From: Conexibacter sp.
GTDB taxonomy: Bacteria; Actinomycetota; Thermoleophilia; Solirubrobacterales; 70-9
Assembly (NCBI GenBank): GCA_018263295.1
Contig: JADFCZ010000005.1
Coordinates: 20,843-84,842 of the forward strand
Length of the DNA: 64,000 nucleotides
Reading direction: 5' to 3'
A program made the translations under genes and the position numbers. Below are positions 26,498 to 35,872 of this stretch, one piece after another. Position 1 is the stretch's first letter. The number at the start of each line of letters is the position of its first letter. Under the pieces are notes generated by a model that was not told the DNA's origin, did no database searches, and saw only the letters and a list, made by a program, of their open reading frames with translations.

Positions 26498-27932
26498 GCT
26501 GAGTCGTGATCGGCTGCTGCTGGTCGCGCCCGGAGTCGCGATCGCAGCCACGATGCTGGCCCACGCCGGGTTCAGCGAGCGCGGGCAGATCGCGTTCGCG
26601 GTCCTGGCGACGAGTGCCGCGCTGACCGTCGCCGTCGCCGACCCGGAGTCGTTCCGGGCGGCTCTCCGGGTTCCGATCGTCCTGATCATCCTCGCCATCG
26701 CGGCCCTGACGGCGCTCAGCGCCGCCTGGACGATCGGCGATCCCGCCGACGCCCTCCGCTGGGGTTGCGTCGTCGCCGGCTACACCGCGATGGCCATCTC
26801 CGGGTTCTCGGCGGCGAAGCGCAACGGCGCGGAGGGAGTCGCTGAGCTGATCGTGCTGCTGGCCGTGGTGGCAGCCGCTATCGGCTTGATCGCCGCGGCG
26901 GTTCAGGAACAGCCCTACGCCGAGCGGATCGGCGGCGCCTGGCGACCCGGCGGGCCGTTCGAGTACCCACCGGCACTCGGCGCGCTTCAACTCGCGGCGC
27001 TTCCCGTCGCGCTGCGAGGCATGGTCGGAGGCGGGCGGGCCGTGGGCTGGTCCGCCGTCGTGGTCGTCATCGCGGCGACCGTCGCACTGATCAGCTCGCG
27101 GGCCGTCCTGGCACTCGGTGCTCTGATCCTGCTCGGCGCACTGGCCGCGCCACGGTCCACCCTTCGCGTCGGCCGCCCGCTGGCGCTCGCCGCGGTCGGC
27201 TTCACCGTCGCGGCCGCCTGTGCCGGCGACGCGCTCGCCGGCAGCTACGCCGAGCCGTACGTCGCGACCGACGACCTGCCGCGGTTGGCGGGCCTCTCCG
27301 CCCTGGTCGTCTTCGCGCCGCTGCTCTGGAAGGCGATCCGCGGGCGGTTCGGCGAGCGCGGAGCTCTGCGCCCGGGGGCCCGGACGGCCGCCTGCCTGCT
27401 CGTCGCCGTCCCGCTCGTCGCCTCGATCGCTGCCGCGGCATCGACGCCTGACAGCGGCACCGGGGTCGAGCCGGATGCGGGGGTAACGCATGGTCGCGTC
27501 GAGCTCTGGGGCGACGCGGGGTCGACCGCCGCCGGCGGGCCGTTCGAGGGCACGGGAGCACTCACCTTCTTCGTTGCCGCGGTGGAGGCCGGCAACTCGC
27601 CCGACTCGGTCTTCGCGCACGACTTCGTTCTCGAGCAATGGGTGGAGCTGGGCTACCCGGGGCTACTGCTCGGCATCGCCCTGGTCGCCACCGCCATCGC
27701 CTCCATCCTGCGGGCTCGCCGCTCACCCGCCGGATGGCTGATCGGAGTCGGGGCCGGAGTGTTCGGAGTGGCGATGCTGATCGACTGGCCGTGGCACGTC
27801 CCGGCAGCGGGCGCCGTCTTCGCTCTGCTGCTGGGAGGGCTGGCGGCGGCGAACCGAATCGCCCCCGAGTCGGCCCCGAGCGGCCCGCCGCGCGACCGCA
27901 CGGTGATCGTCGGCTCCCGGATCGAGGTCTGA
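26445..27932 (+). CDS. O-antigen ligase (Wzy/WaaL)-like multi-TM protein; start uncertain
   Basis: Many TM segments; C-terminal EGTGALTFF...DSVFAHDFVLEQWVELGYPGLLLGIALV resembles the O-antigen ligase H/E-L-G region. Confidence 0.75.
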   Translation: MAAAIRARTWPSGRSSAELSRDRLLLVAPGVAIAATMLAHAGFSERGQIAFAVLATSAALTVAVADPESFRAALRVPIVLIILAIAALTALSAAWTIGDPADALRWGCVVAGYTAMAISGFSAAKRNGAEGVAELIVLLAVVAAAIGLIAAAVQEQPYAERIGGAWRPGGPFEYPPALGALQLAALPVALRGMVGGGRAVGWSAVVVVIAATVALISSRAVLALGALILLGALAAPRSTLRVGRPLALAAVGFTVAAACAGDALAGSYAEPYVATDDLPRLAGLSALVVFAPLLWKAIRGRFGERGALRPGARTAACLLVAVPLVASIAAAASTPDSGTGVEPDAGVTHGRVELWGDAGSTAAGGPFEGTGALTFFVAAVEAGNSPDSVFAHDFVLEQWVELGYPGLLLGIALVATAIASILRARRSPAGWLIGVGAGVFGVAMLIDWPWHVPAAGAVFALLLGGLAAANRIAPESAPSGPPRDRTVIVGSRIEV

Positions 27933-27940
27933 GCCGGCGA

Positions 27941-28645
27941 CTAGGCCAGCCGCTCGATGACGGCACCTTCGCGATCGACCGCGAAGATCGTCGGCACGAC
28001 GGCGATGCCGTACTTCTCGGCCAGGCCCGGGCTCTCGCGGACGTCGATCGTGACCCGCGGTGTGCCCGCAGCGGCGAGCCGGTCGTCCCACTCGCGGCAG
28101 TCGGAGCAGATCGGGTGGGTGAACTGGACGATGTTGCGGTCGGCCGCCGGGAAGCCGTCGAGATCGCCGACCTCGATCCGGTCGTGGTGGCGGGCGGAGA
28201 TGCCGCGGAGCCGGGCGCTGAGCTTGTAGAGCTCGCAGCCGGTGCAGAACCCGGTCACGGCGGCGAGGAGCGCGAGCGCGGCGACGAGCACGGCGAGGAC
28301 GGTCCCGAGCGTCTCCGCCCCCAGCCACCAGGACACCGATGCGGCGGTGAGGAAGACGAAGCCCATCTGATTGGCGAGGCGCGGCGGGCGGGAGTCCTCC
28401 AGCCGGCCCTCCCCGATCCGGGGCTGGATCAGCTCGAAGTAGGCGAGACAGGACAGGCAGTAGCGGCGGCCGAACGTCAGCCCGACGAGCAGCTGCAGCG
28501 CCATCAGCGCCCAGGCGAGCGGCCAGCCGAAGACGGCTCCCGCGAGCGCGAAGGCGAAGACGACGCTCTGGTTCGCCCGCGGCGCCCGCTCGTCGATGAC
28601 GTCGGTGTCCGCGTAGGGGTCGGCCGTTCGGTGCGGGGGTTGCAC
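27941..28645 (-). CDS. DUF4395-like membrane domain + thioredoxin-like domain
   Basis: N-terminal TM region NQSVVFAFALAGAVFGWPLAW; C-terminal QFTHPICSDCREWDDRL...YGIAVVPTIFAVDREGAVIERL. Confidence 0.7.
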   Translation of the reverse strand: MQPPHRTADPYADTDVIDERAPRANQSVVFAFALAGAVFGWPLAWALMALQLLVGLTFGRRYCLSCLAYFELIQPRIGEGRLEDSRPPRLANQMGFVFLTAASVSWWLGAETLGTVLAVLVAALALLAAVTGFCTGCELYKLSARLRGISARHHDRIEVGDLDGFPAADRNIVQFTHPICSDCREWDDRLAAAGTPRVTIDVRESPGLAEKYGIAVVPTIFAVDREGAVIERLA

Positions 28646-28694
28646 GGGCGCGGAATTGTTGCGGGTCGGGACCGCGGGCGCCGCGGACGGCGGG

Positions 28695-29213
28695 TCAGGC
28701 GGAGTGCGGGCCGGGGAAGGCGAGGATGCCGCTGGCGATCGCGAACACCCAGAACGGGATCGTCAGCGCTCCCTTCCAGCGCACGCCAGGTGCCATCGCG
28801 AGGGCGCACGCGATGGCGATGGCGATCTCGTCGGCCGTTGCGAGCAGATCGTGCAGGCCCGCCGGCTCGACCTCGCCCGGCTCGGGCCCGATCGGCAGGC
28901 CGACCGTCCGAGTCGCCACCCAGAGCGCCACGATCGCGAGGTTCGCGACCGCGCCGACGATCAGGAGCGTCCGGTCGTTGCGGCGGTTCCAGACGACCAT
29001 CCCCCAGACGAGCTGAAAGACGGCGGAGACGACGAAGAAGACCCCGAACAGGAAGTACTCGCGGAAGTGGGGAACGATGACCGAGGCGTGGATCATCGAC
29101 GCCGCGATCGAGAGCGCCGCCGCCGATCCGACGATCCGCTCGGCGGGCGTCGCCTCGGTCTCGTCGGTCGCCTCCGGACCGGTCCGGTGCGCCCCCTCGA
29201 CGGTCGACTCCAC
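28695..29213 (-). CDS. hypothetical multi-TM protein, oxidase-cluster associated
   Basis: ORF directly downstream of the oxidase subunit I gene; hydrophobic segments. Confidence 0.65.
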   Translation of the reverse strand: MESTVEGAHRTGPEATDETEATPAERIVGSAAALSIAASMIHASVIVPHFREYFLFGVFFVVSAVFQLVWGMVVWNRRNDRTLLIVGAVANLAIVALWVATRTVGLPIGPEPGEVEPAGLHDLLATADEIAIAIACALAMAPGVRWKGALTIPFWVFAIASGILAFPGPHSA

Positions 29214-29219
29214 GGACGC

Positions 29220-31127
29220 CTACTTGCCGGCGTTCTTCGACACGTAGTCGGCCACCTGCTGGGCCTCCTCACCGCTGACGATGTTCGCGGGCATCGTCCC
29301 CGAGCCGAGACCGCCGTTCTCGATCGCGGTGATCACCGCTTCGGAGCTCGGTTTGACCTGGTCGAGGTCGGGCCCGACGGTGCCGCTGGTGCCGGCGGCG
29401 CTGAGCGTGTGACAGCTCCCGCACTTGTCCGTGAACAAAGTCTGACCGGCATCGGCCGTCGTCGCCGCGCCGGCCTGCGGCGTCTCGCCGGCATCGTTGC
29501 GGTCGAGGGCGAGCGCCGAGACGGCGAGGACGACGCCGGCGAAGAACAGCGTCGCCGTCAGCCCGAGCGAGCCGAGTGCGGTCTCCCCGGCCGCGCGCGT
29601 CTTGCCGCGGATGGTCTGGACGAGGTTGTAGGCGAAGACGATCTGCCCGAGCGCCATCATCAGGACGAAGGGGACCGTGAGCTGGGTCAGCGTGTCGTAG
29701 ACCTCGGGCAGGACTGCGTAGCGCCGCGGAGCGCCTTCGAGGCCCTGGATCAGCATCGGGATGCACATCCCGTAGCCGCCGATGACGGTCAGCCAGAGGT
29801 GTGAGTTGGAGAGCTTCTCCGAGTACCACTCCTTGCCGATCAGCTTCGGGAGGAAGGCGTAGACGGAGGCGAAGACGACCATGCCGATGTTGAGCAGGGC
29901 CATGTTGTGGAAGTGACCCACGATCCACATGGTGTTGTGGATGACCTCGTTGAAGACGATCGTCGCGTTGACGACGCCGGAGAGGCCGGCCACCAGCCAG
30001 CTGAGCATCGCCGCGGCGAGGAACTTCGCCGCCGGCGTCCACTGGAAGTCGGAGCGCCAGATCGTCATCGAGAGGCTGTAGAGGCTGATCGCCGACGGCA
30101 GCGTGATCGCGAACGTCAGCGGCTGCATCGACGTGTTCAGCGCAGCCTGGATCGTGCCGTCGGGGTAGTCCATATAAATGTGGTGCGCCCAGACGATCAC
30201 GTTGACGACGACCGCCACGAACCAGGCGATCGCGACGGCTTTGCCCGCGACCAGCTTCTTGTTCGCGTAGCGCGGGATCAGCAGGTAGTAGATGGCGACC
30301 GCCGGGAACAGCAGCAGGTAGACCACCGGGTGGCCGAAGAACCAGAGCATGTTCTTGGCCAGCAGCGGGTCGATCGACGCCGACGGATCGATCGACTGGA
30401 CGATCATGACCACGAGCAGCGCGGCCAGCGGCAGCGTCGCGATGATCATGTCGATGCCGATCACCGCGAGCGGGATCACCGGATAGGGCAGCTCGCGACT
30501 GGTCGGGAACCGCTTCGGCCACAGGTAGCCGAAGCCGAGCGACGCCCCGAAGCGGTTGAGCGGGCCCCGATCGGAGCCGAGGCCCGGGCCGACGACCGTG
30601 TGGATGATCGCCCCGCACCAGGTCAGGATCGAGACGCCGGTCAGCAGCACCGCCGCCGAGAAGATCCCGGTGGCCGTGTCGCTCCACTCACCGGTGGAGA
30701 AGAAGGGGAGCGGGTAGAGGAACACCCAGGAGCCGCCGAAGCCCATCCCGAGCGTCGTGATGACGATGCCGACGACGCCGATGACCATCGTCCACCAGGC
30801 GATCCGGGCGAGGGCGAAGCCGAGCCGGCGCATCGGGAATCCGACCTCGTGCAGGACCCAGAACGAGGCGCCCATCACCGCGAATGCGGCCCAGGCGACG
30901 AAGGCGCCGAGCCCGTGCGCGGTCATGATCGAGTAGAAGACGCCGGGGTCGAGCCGGACGAGGTCGGCCTGGCTCTCGCGCAGCAACATGCCGAGCAGGC
31001 CGCTGACGAAGAAGAAGGCGGTCGAGGCGATGATGTAGGCGAGGACCAGGCGCTTGACCCGGGACTCGGCGATGGTCGTCACCTCGGCCTCGATCGCCGG
31101 GATGCCGGCGGCGGCGTGGCTTTCCAT
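29220..31127 (-). CDS. ba3-like heme-copper oxidase subunit I with C-terminal cytochrome c domain
   Basis: WFFGHPVVYLLLFPAVAIYYLL, WIVGHFHNMALLNIGMV, CGSCHTLSAAGTSGTVGPDLDQV. ATG 31127 overlaps the subunit II stop. Confidence 0.9.
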   Translation of the reverse strand: MESHAAAGIPAIEAEVTTIAESRVKRLVLAYIIASTAFFFVSGLLGMLLRESQADLVRLDPGVFYSIMTAHGLGAFVAWAAFAVMGASFWVLHEVGFPMRRLGFALARIAWWTMVIGVVGIVITTLGMGFGGSWVFLYPLPFFSTGEWSDTATGIFSAAVLLTGVSILTWCGAIIHTVVGPGLGSDRGPLNRFGASLGFGYLWPKRFPTSRELPYPVIPLAVIGIDMIIATLPLAALLVVMIVQSIDPSASIDPLLAKNMLWFFGHPVVYLLLFPAVAIYYLLIPRYANKKLVAGKAVAIAWFVAVVVNVIVWAHHIYMDYPDGTIQAALNTSMQPLTFAITLPSAISLYSLSMTIWRSDFQWTPAAKFLAAAMLSWLVAGLSGVVNATIVFNEVIHNTMWIVGHFHNMALLNIGMVVFASVYAFLPKLIGKEWYSEKLSNSHLWLTVIGGYGMCIPMLIQGLEGAPRRYAVLPEVYDTLTQLTVPFVLMMALGQIVFAYNLVQTIRGKTRAAGETALGSLGLTATLFFAGVVLAVSALALDRNDAGETPQAGAATTADAGQTLFTDKCGSCHTLSAAGTSGTVGPDLDQVKPSSEAVITAIENGGLGSGTMPANIVSGEEAQQVADYVSKNAGK

Positions 31128-31654
31128 CAGGGCTCGACCTCCATCGTCGTCTCCATGAGGTGGTGGTCGAGGCCGCAGTACTCGAGGCAGCGGACCGTCC
31201 AGGTTCCGGGTTCGTCGAGGGTGGCGATCAGCAGCTGGGTGATTCCGGGCAGGACGTTGACCTGCTTGACGAGCTTGCCGCTCGGGTCGTAGAGCCCGAA
31301 GCCGTGGCTGACGTCGGTGGCGTGGATGTCGAACTCGGTCTCGACGCCGGCCTTGATCGTCGGCGGATCGATCGTCCACGCGTACTGGCGCCCGGTGACG
31401 TCGACGACCTGGCCGGGCTCGGCGGCGTCGCTCGTGAAATACGGGACCGAGAAGATCGTGCCGGCGAGCAGCGCGACCATGAAGCAGACGACCGCGACAC
31501 CCCAGTACCCCTCGCGCTTCTCGAGCTTCTCACGGCTCGCGACCCTGACCTTGAAGCCGACCCGGGTCGAGCGGAAGACGTAGAGGACGATCACCGCTCC
31601 GATCAGCGTGACCGCCGTATAGATGCCGACGATGGCCCAGCCGGTCGAGGTCAC
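31127..31654 (-). CDS. cytochrome c oxidase subunit II (CuA), ba3-like
   Basis: CuA motif VRCLEYCGLDHHLM; VTGRQYAWTIDPPTIKAG. Confidence 0.9.
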   Translation of the reverse strand: MTSTGWAIVGIYTAVTLIGAVIVLYVFRSTRVGFKVRVASREKLEKREGYWGVAVVCFMVALLAGTIFSVPYFTSDAAEPGQVVDVTGRQYAWTIDPPTIKAGVETEFDIHATDVSHGFGLYDPSGKLVKQVNVLPGITQLLIATLDEPGTWTVRCLEYCGLDHHLMETTMEVEP

Positions 31655-32067
31655 GCGGTCACGCTTTCCTCGACGTAGATCGAGTCGATCGGACCGACCC
31701 CTTCGTCGTGCAGGCGCGCGATCGTCCCGGTGTGCTCTTCATGGCGCTCGGCCGCGTGGCGGACGAAGACGATCGAGTCGGCGCCCTCGCGGTCGAGAAC
31801 GTCGTGGATGCTCTGGTAGAGCCCCTCCCCCTCGGGCTCGACGATCACGAAGCACTGCAGGTCGGGCCGCTCGATCCGCTCCGCCGCCACCCACTCCTCG
31901 GCCCGATCGGCGGTCGGCCCGTCGGTCGCGATGACGACGATCCGGCGCGCCCGCGACAGCGTGTGCCGGCCGCCGATGTCACCGCGCAACACGTCGAATA
32001 TCAGCATCACGACGGCGACTCCGATGAGGCCGGCGATGATCAGCGCGATTGCAACCCAGGGATCCAC
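31651..32067 (-). CDS. hypothetical membrane-anchored protein, possible UspA-like fold, oxidase-cluster associated
   Basis: N-terminal TM; RIVVIATDGPTADRAEEWV...; 4-bp overlap with coxB-like ORF. Confidence 0.65.
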   Translation of the reverse strand: MDPWVAIALIIAGLIGVAVVMLIFDVLRGDIGGRHTLSRARRIVVIATDGPTADRAEEWVAAERIERPDLQCFVIVEPEGEGLYQSIHDVLDREGADSIVFVRHAAERHEEHTGTIARLHDEGVGPIDSIYVEESVTA

Positions 32068-32194
32068 GATTTGCCTCTTGCGTCGCTCCGTTCCTGTTGC
32101 GTCGAAAGCCTTAGGACGCCTTTAGGCGTCCGCTTCCCGCGATCCTAGGTTTGGCCGGAGGCACCGGTCCACGTAGTGACTACTGAAATCGGGC

Positions 32195-33499
32195 GTGGCT
32201 GCTTACGGGATGTCGGATTGGAGTCGCATAGACTCGGCGCCCTTGGCGGGCGGTGACTCCCACGACAGACCACCGGGGTTCGCGCGGGCGGCGCTGCGGG
32301 AGCAGGCCCGGATCTTCCGGATCCGGCCGCGGGCCCCCTTCGCCCTGCTGTTCCGGGTCGTCCGCTGGTGGACGTCGACCGTGCTCCGGGAATCGGCACC
32401 GCAGCTCGCCGTCGGAGGAATCGCCGCGCTCGCCGTCCTCCGGCTGCTGCGGATTCCGCACCGGATCGCATCCGCCGTTCGCGCCCTGGCAGCGGTCGCC
32501 GTGATCTGGGAGATCCGCAACGCGTGGCTCGCCCATCGCAGCGTCGAGCGGATCGACGCCGCGCTCGAGGATCTCGAGGCGCCGGCCGACGACGAGCCCC
32601 GGGTGCCGCGCAGTCACCTCGCCCTGCCACCGCTGATGTTCGTCACCCGCGGCGTCCGCCGCGAGCGCGGGATCGTGTTCGCCGAGGTCGAGGGGACCCG
32701 GCTCCGGCTCGACGTCTACCGCAACGCCGCCGACCGTGCGGGCGGCGACCCGCGGCCGGCGGTGATCCAGGTCCACGGCGGCGGCTGGTTCGCGGGCTCG
32801 CGGTACGAGCAGGGCATCCCGCTGCTCAACCACCTCGCCCAGGTCGGCTGGACCGGCTTCAACGTCGACTACCGGCTCAGCCCGGAGGCGACGTTCCCCG
32901 ACCAGATCATCGACGTCAAGCGGGCGATCGCCTGGGTCCGCGAGAACGCGGACGAGCTCGGCATCGACCCGGGGATGATCTGCATCACGGGCGGCTCCGC
33001 GGGCGGCCACCTGACGGCCCTCGCCGGGCTGACCGAGAACGCCCCCGAGTACCAGCCGGGCTTCGAGGAGGCCGACACCTCGCTGGCCGCCGCGGTCCCG
33101 TTCTACGGCGTCTACGACTTCACCAACTCAGGAGGCTTCTACTACGCCGGGATGCGTGACTGGGTGCTCGAGCAGATCGTCTTCAAACGCCGCTACGAGG
33201 ACGACCCCGAGCTGTTCCGCTCCGCCTCGCCGAGCTTCCGGGTCCATGCCGGCGCACCGCCGTTCCTGGTGATCCACGGCGATCGCGACACGCTCGTACC
33301 GGTCGAGGACGCTCGCGACTTCGTCCGGCGCCTGCGGGCCGTCTCGGAGCGGCCGGTTCGCTACATCGAGCTGCCCGCCGCCGAGCACGCCTTCGACCTC
33401 TGGCCGTCGGAGCGGACGGCCCGGATCGCCGAGGGGATCGGGCGCTTCCTGACCGCGATCGCACGCGGCGCCAACCGCGACCGACTGGTCCGCGGTTGA
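32195..33499 (+). CDS. alpha/beta hydrolase (HSL/esterase family)
   Basis: VIQVHGGGWFAGSRYEQG; ITGGSAGGHLTALAGL; VIHGDRDTLVPVEDAR; AEHAFDLW. Confidence 0.93.
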   Translation: MAAYGMSDWSRIDSAPLAGGDSHDRPPGFARAALREQARIFRIRPRAPFALLFRVVRWWTSTVLRESAPQLAVGGIAALAVLRLLRIPHRIASAVRALAAVAVIWEIRNAWLAHRSVERIDAALEDLEAPADDEPRVPRSHLALPPLMFVTRGVRRERGIVFAEVEGTRLRLDVYRNAADRAGGDPRPAVIQVHGGGWFAGSRYEQGIPLLNHLAQVGWTGFNVDYRLSPEATFPDQIIDVKRAIAWVRENADELGIDPGMICITGGSAGGHLTALAGLTENAPEYQPGFEEADTSLAAAVPFYGVYDFTNSGGFYYAGMRDWVLEQIVFKRRYEDDPELFRSASPSFRVHAGAPPFLVIHGDRDTLVPVEDARDFVRRLRAVSERPVRYIELPAAEHAFDLWPSERTARIAEGIGRFLTAIARGANRDRLVRG

Positions 33500-34923
33500 G
33501 CGGCGCACTCCGAATCGGGGACCCCGGGCCGCGACCGTCGTTCCCCGGGCCTTGGGGAGTGCCCCACGACATTCGCGACGAGTGGCGAGCGCGCCGGCGG
33601 GGTCCGTTCCCGCCCGGCGAGACGCGTCCGAGCCTGAAGAACACCTGGCGGTTCCGTCACGACGTCCTCGACCTGCTGCGCGACTGCTACGCCGAGCACG
33701 GCCCGATCTTCGGGATCCGGATCATCTTCGGCTACAACCTCGCGCTGATCGGCCCCGAGGCCAACCACTTCGTGCTCGTCGGCGGGCGCGAGAACTTCGG
33801 GTGGCGCGACGGCGCGATGGGACACCTGCTGCCGCTGATCGGCGACGGGCTGCTGACGACCGACGGCGACTACCACGACGCGTCGCGGGCGATCCTGATG
33901 CCGGCGTTCCACCGCGAGCGGATCGAGGAGGCGACGAACGTCATGCGGGAGGAGGCGACCGCGGCGGTCGACGCGCTCGCGGCGGGCGCGGCCGCGGACG
34001 TCTACGAGTGGGCGCGGACGCTGGCGATGCGGATCGCGATGCGGGCGCTGTTCGGCTTCGACCCGGACTCGGGCCGGGCCACGGAGATCGCCGGGCATTT
34101 CGAGCGCGGGCTGTCCTTCCACGGGCGCGAGTACCCGATGCAGCTCCTGTTCGGGCCGGGGACTCCGCTGGCGCAGCTGCGCCGGGACCGGATCGCTCTC
34201 GAGCAGCTCGTCGGAGCCGAGATCGCCCGGCGCCGCAACGACGGGACCGACGGCGCGGACATCCTCTCCTCGCTGCTCGCCTCGACCGACGAGGAAGGGC
34301 GTTCGCTCACCGACCGCCAGGTGCTCGACCACGTCCTGACGCTGCTCTTCGCCGGCCACGACACCGCGACCTCGACGGTCAGCTTCCTCGTCTACGAGCT
34401 CGCCCGCAACCCGGCCTGGGCCGACGCCATCGCAACCGAGCTCGCCGAGGTCTGCGGCCCGCGCGATCCGGATGCCGAACAGCTCTTCTCGGGCCTGCCG
34501 GTGCTGACCCGTGCCGTCGACGAGACGCTCCGCCTCTACCCGCCGGCGTGGATCGGGCCGCGCCGCTCGGTCCGCGACTTCGTGTTCGACGGTGTGAGGG
34601 CACCGGCCGGGATCCCATGCTTCTACAGCTCCTGGGTGAGCCACCGGCTGCCGGACGTCTTTCCCGACCCCGACCGCTTCGACCCCGACCGCTTCCTGCC
34701 CGAGCGGCGGGCGCTCTGGCCGCGCGGCGCCTACGTGCCGTTCGGAATGGGTCCGCGGGTCTGCATCGGCAAGCGCTTCGGCTACACCGAGGTCCATGCG
34801 ATCGCGGCGGCCCTGGTCCGCCGCTTTCGGTTCGAGCTGCCGCCCGGCCGCGAGCTCGAGATCAACCAGGCGCCCACCCTCTCGCCGCGGGGCGGGTTGC
34901 CGGTCCGGCTGACGTCGCGCTGA
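33496..34923 (+). CDS. cytochrome P450
   Basis: LFAGHDTATSTVSF I-helix; VDETLRLYPPAWIGPR ExxR; PFGMGPRVCIGKRF heme-binding loop. Confidence 0.95.
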   Translation: MSGALRIGDPGPRPSFPGPWGVPHDIRDEWRARRRGPFPPGETRPSLKNTWRFRHDVLDLLRDCYAEHGPIFGIRIIFGYNLALIGPEANHFVLVGGRENFGWRDGAMGHLLPLIGDGLLTTDGDYHDASRAILMPAFHRERIEEATNVMREEATAAVDALAAGAAADVYEWARTLAMRIAMRALFGFDPDSGRATEIAGHFERGLSFHGREYPMQLLFGPGTPLAQLRRDRIALEQLVGAEIARRRNDGTDGADILSSLLASTDEEGRSLTDRQVLDHVLTLLFAGHDTATSTVSFLVYELARNPAWADAIATELAEVCGPRDPDAEQLFSGLPVLTRAVDETLRLYPPAWIGPRRSVRDFVFDGVRAPAGIPCFYSSWVSHRLPDVFPDPDRFDPDRFLPERRALWPRGAYVPFGMGPRVCIGKRFGYTEVHAIAAALVRRFRFELPPGRELEINQAPTLSPRGGLPVRLTSR

Positions 34924-35016
34924 CCCGGCCCGGGCGGACCGATACTGGCGGTCGACGGCGGCGGTTTTCGCGTATACCCTGACCGTGGGAGTGGGAGCAA
35001 CAGGGAGGAGCGAACG

Positions 35017-35820
35017 ATGAGCGGACTGGACGTCATCAAGGACCGCCAGCGCCACATGTGGACGATCGGCGACTACGCCGCGATCGCCGAGATGATCGAG
35101 GGCGCCTCGGAGGCCGCGGTCGACCGTGCCGGAGCCGGCGCGGGCAAGCGCGTGCTCGACGTCGCGACCGGTACCGGCAACGCGGCGCTGATCGCGGCGC
35201 GAAGCGGTGCGAGCGTGACCGGGCTCGACCTGACCCCGAAGCTGATCGAGATCGCCACCGAGCGGGCCCGGGAGGCCGGACTCGAAGCGGAGTTCATCGT
35301 CGGCGACGCCGAGAACCTGCCGTTCGACGACGACTCCTTCGACTGCGTGACGTCGGTCTTCGGGGTGATGTTCGCCCCCCACCAGCAGCGCGCCGCCGAC
35401 GAGCTGCGCCGGGTCTGCCGTCCGGGCGGCAGGATCGTCACCTGCGCCTGGACGCCGACGGGGCTGAACGGGCGCATGTTCGGCCTGATCGGAGCGAACA
35501 TGCCGCCTCCGCCCGAGGGCTTCCAGCCGCCGGTGCTGTGGGGGACCGAGGAGCGGGTGAGCGAGCTGTTCGCCGGTTCCGAGGTCAGCGTCGAGACGCT
35601 GATGGTGCCCTTCGAGGACGACTCGATCGAGGAGTGGATGGCGCGGAACGAGCGGATCCTCGGGCCGACCGTGATGGCCAAGGAGGTGCTCGAGGCCGAC
35701 GGCAAGTGGGACTCGCTGCGGGAGGAGCTGACCGCCCTCTACGCGGGCGCGAACGAGGCGACCGACGGCACGATGCACGTCGAGGCCGAGTACCTGCTGG
35801 CGGCGATCGACGTCGCCTGA
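35017..35820 (+). CDS. class I SAM-dependent methyltransferase
   Basis: RVLDVATGTGNAALIAARSGASVTGLDLTPKLIEIA. Confidence 0.93.
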   Translation: MSGLDVIKDRQRHMWTIGDYAAIAEMIEGASEAAVDRAGAGAGKRVLDVATGTGNAALIAARSGASVTGLDLTPKLIEIATERAREAGLEAEFIVGDAENLPFDDDSFDCVTSVFGVMFAPHQQRAADELRRVCRPGGRIVTCAWTPTGLNGRMFGLIGANMPPPPEGFQPPVLWGTEERVSELFAGSEVSVETLMVPFEDDSIEEWMARNERILGPTVMAKEVLEADGKWDSLREELTALYAGANEATDGTMHVEAEYLLAAIDVA

Positions 35821-35872
35821 GCCAGGCCCGCCCCGCGGCCTGCCCGCGGTTCGCGGTCGGTACGGTAGGCGC

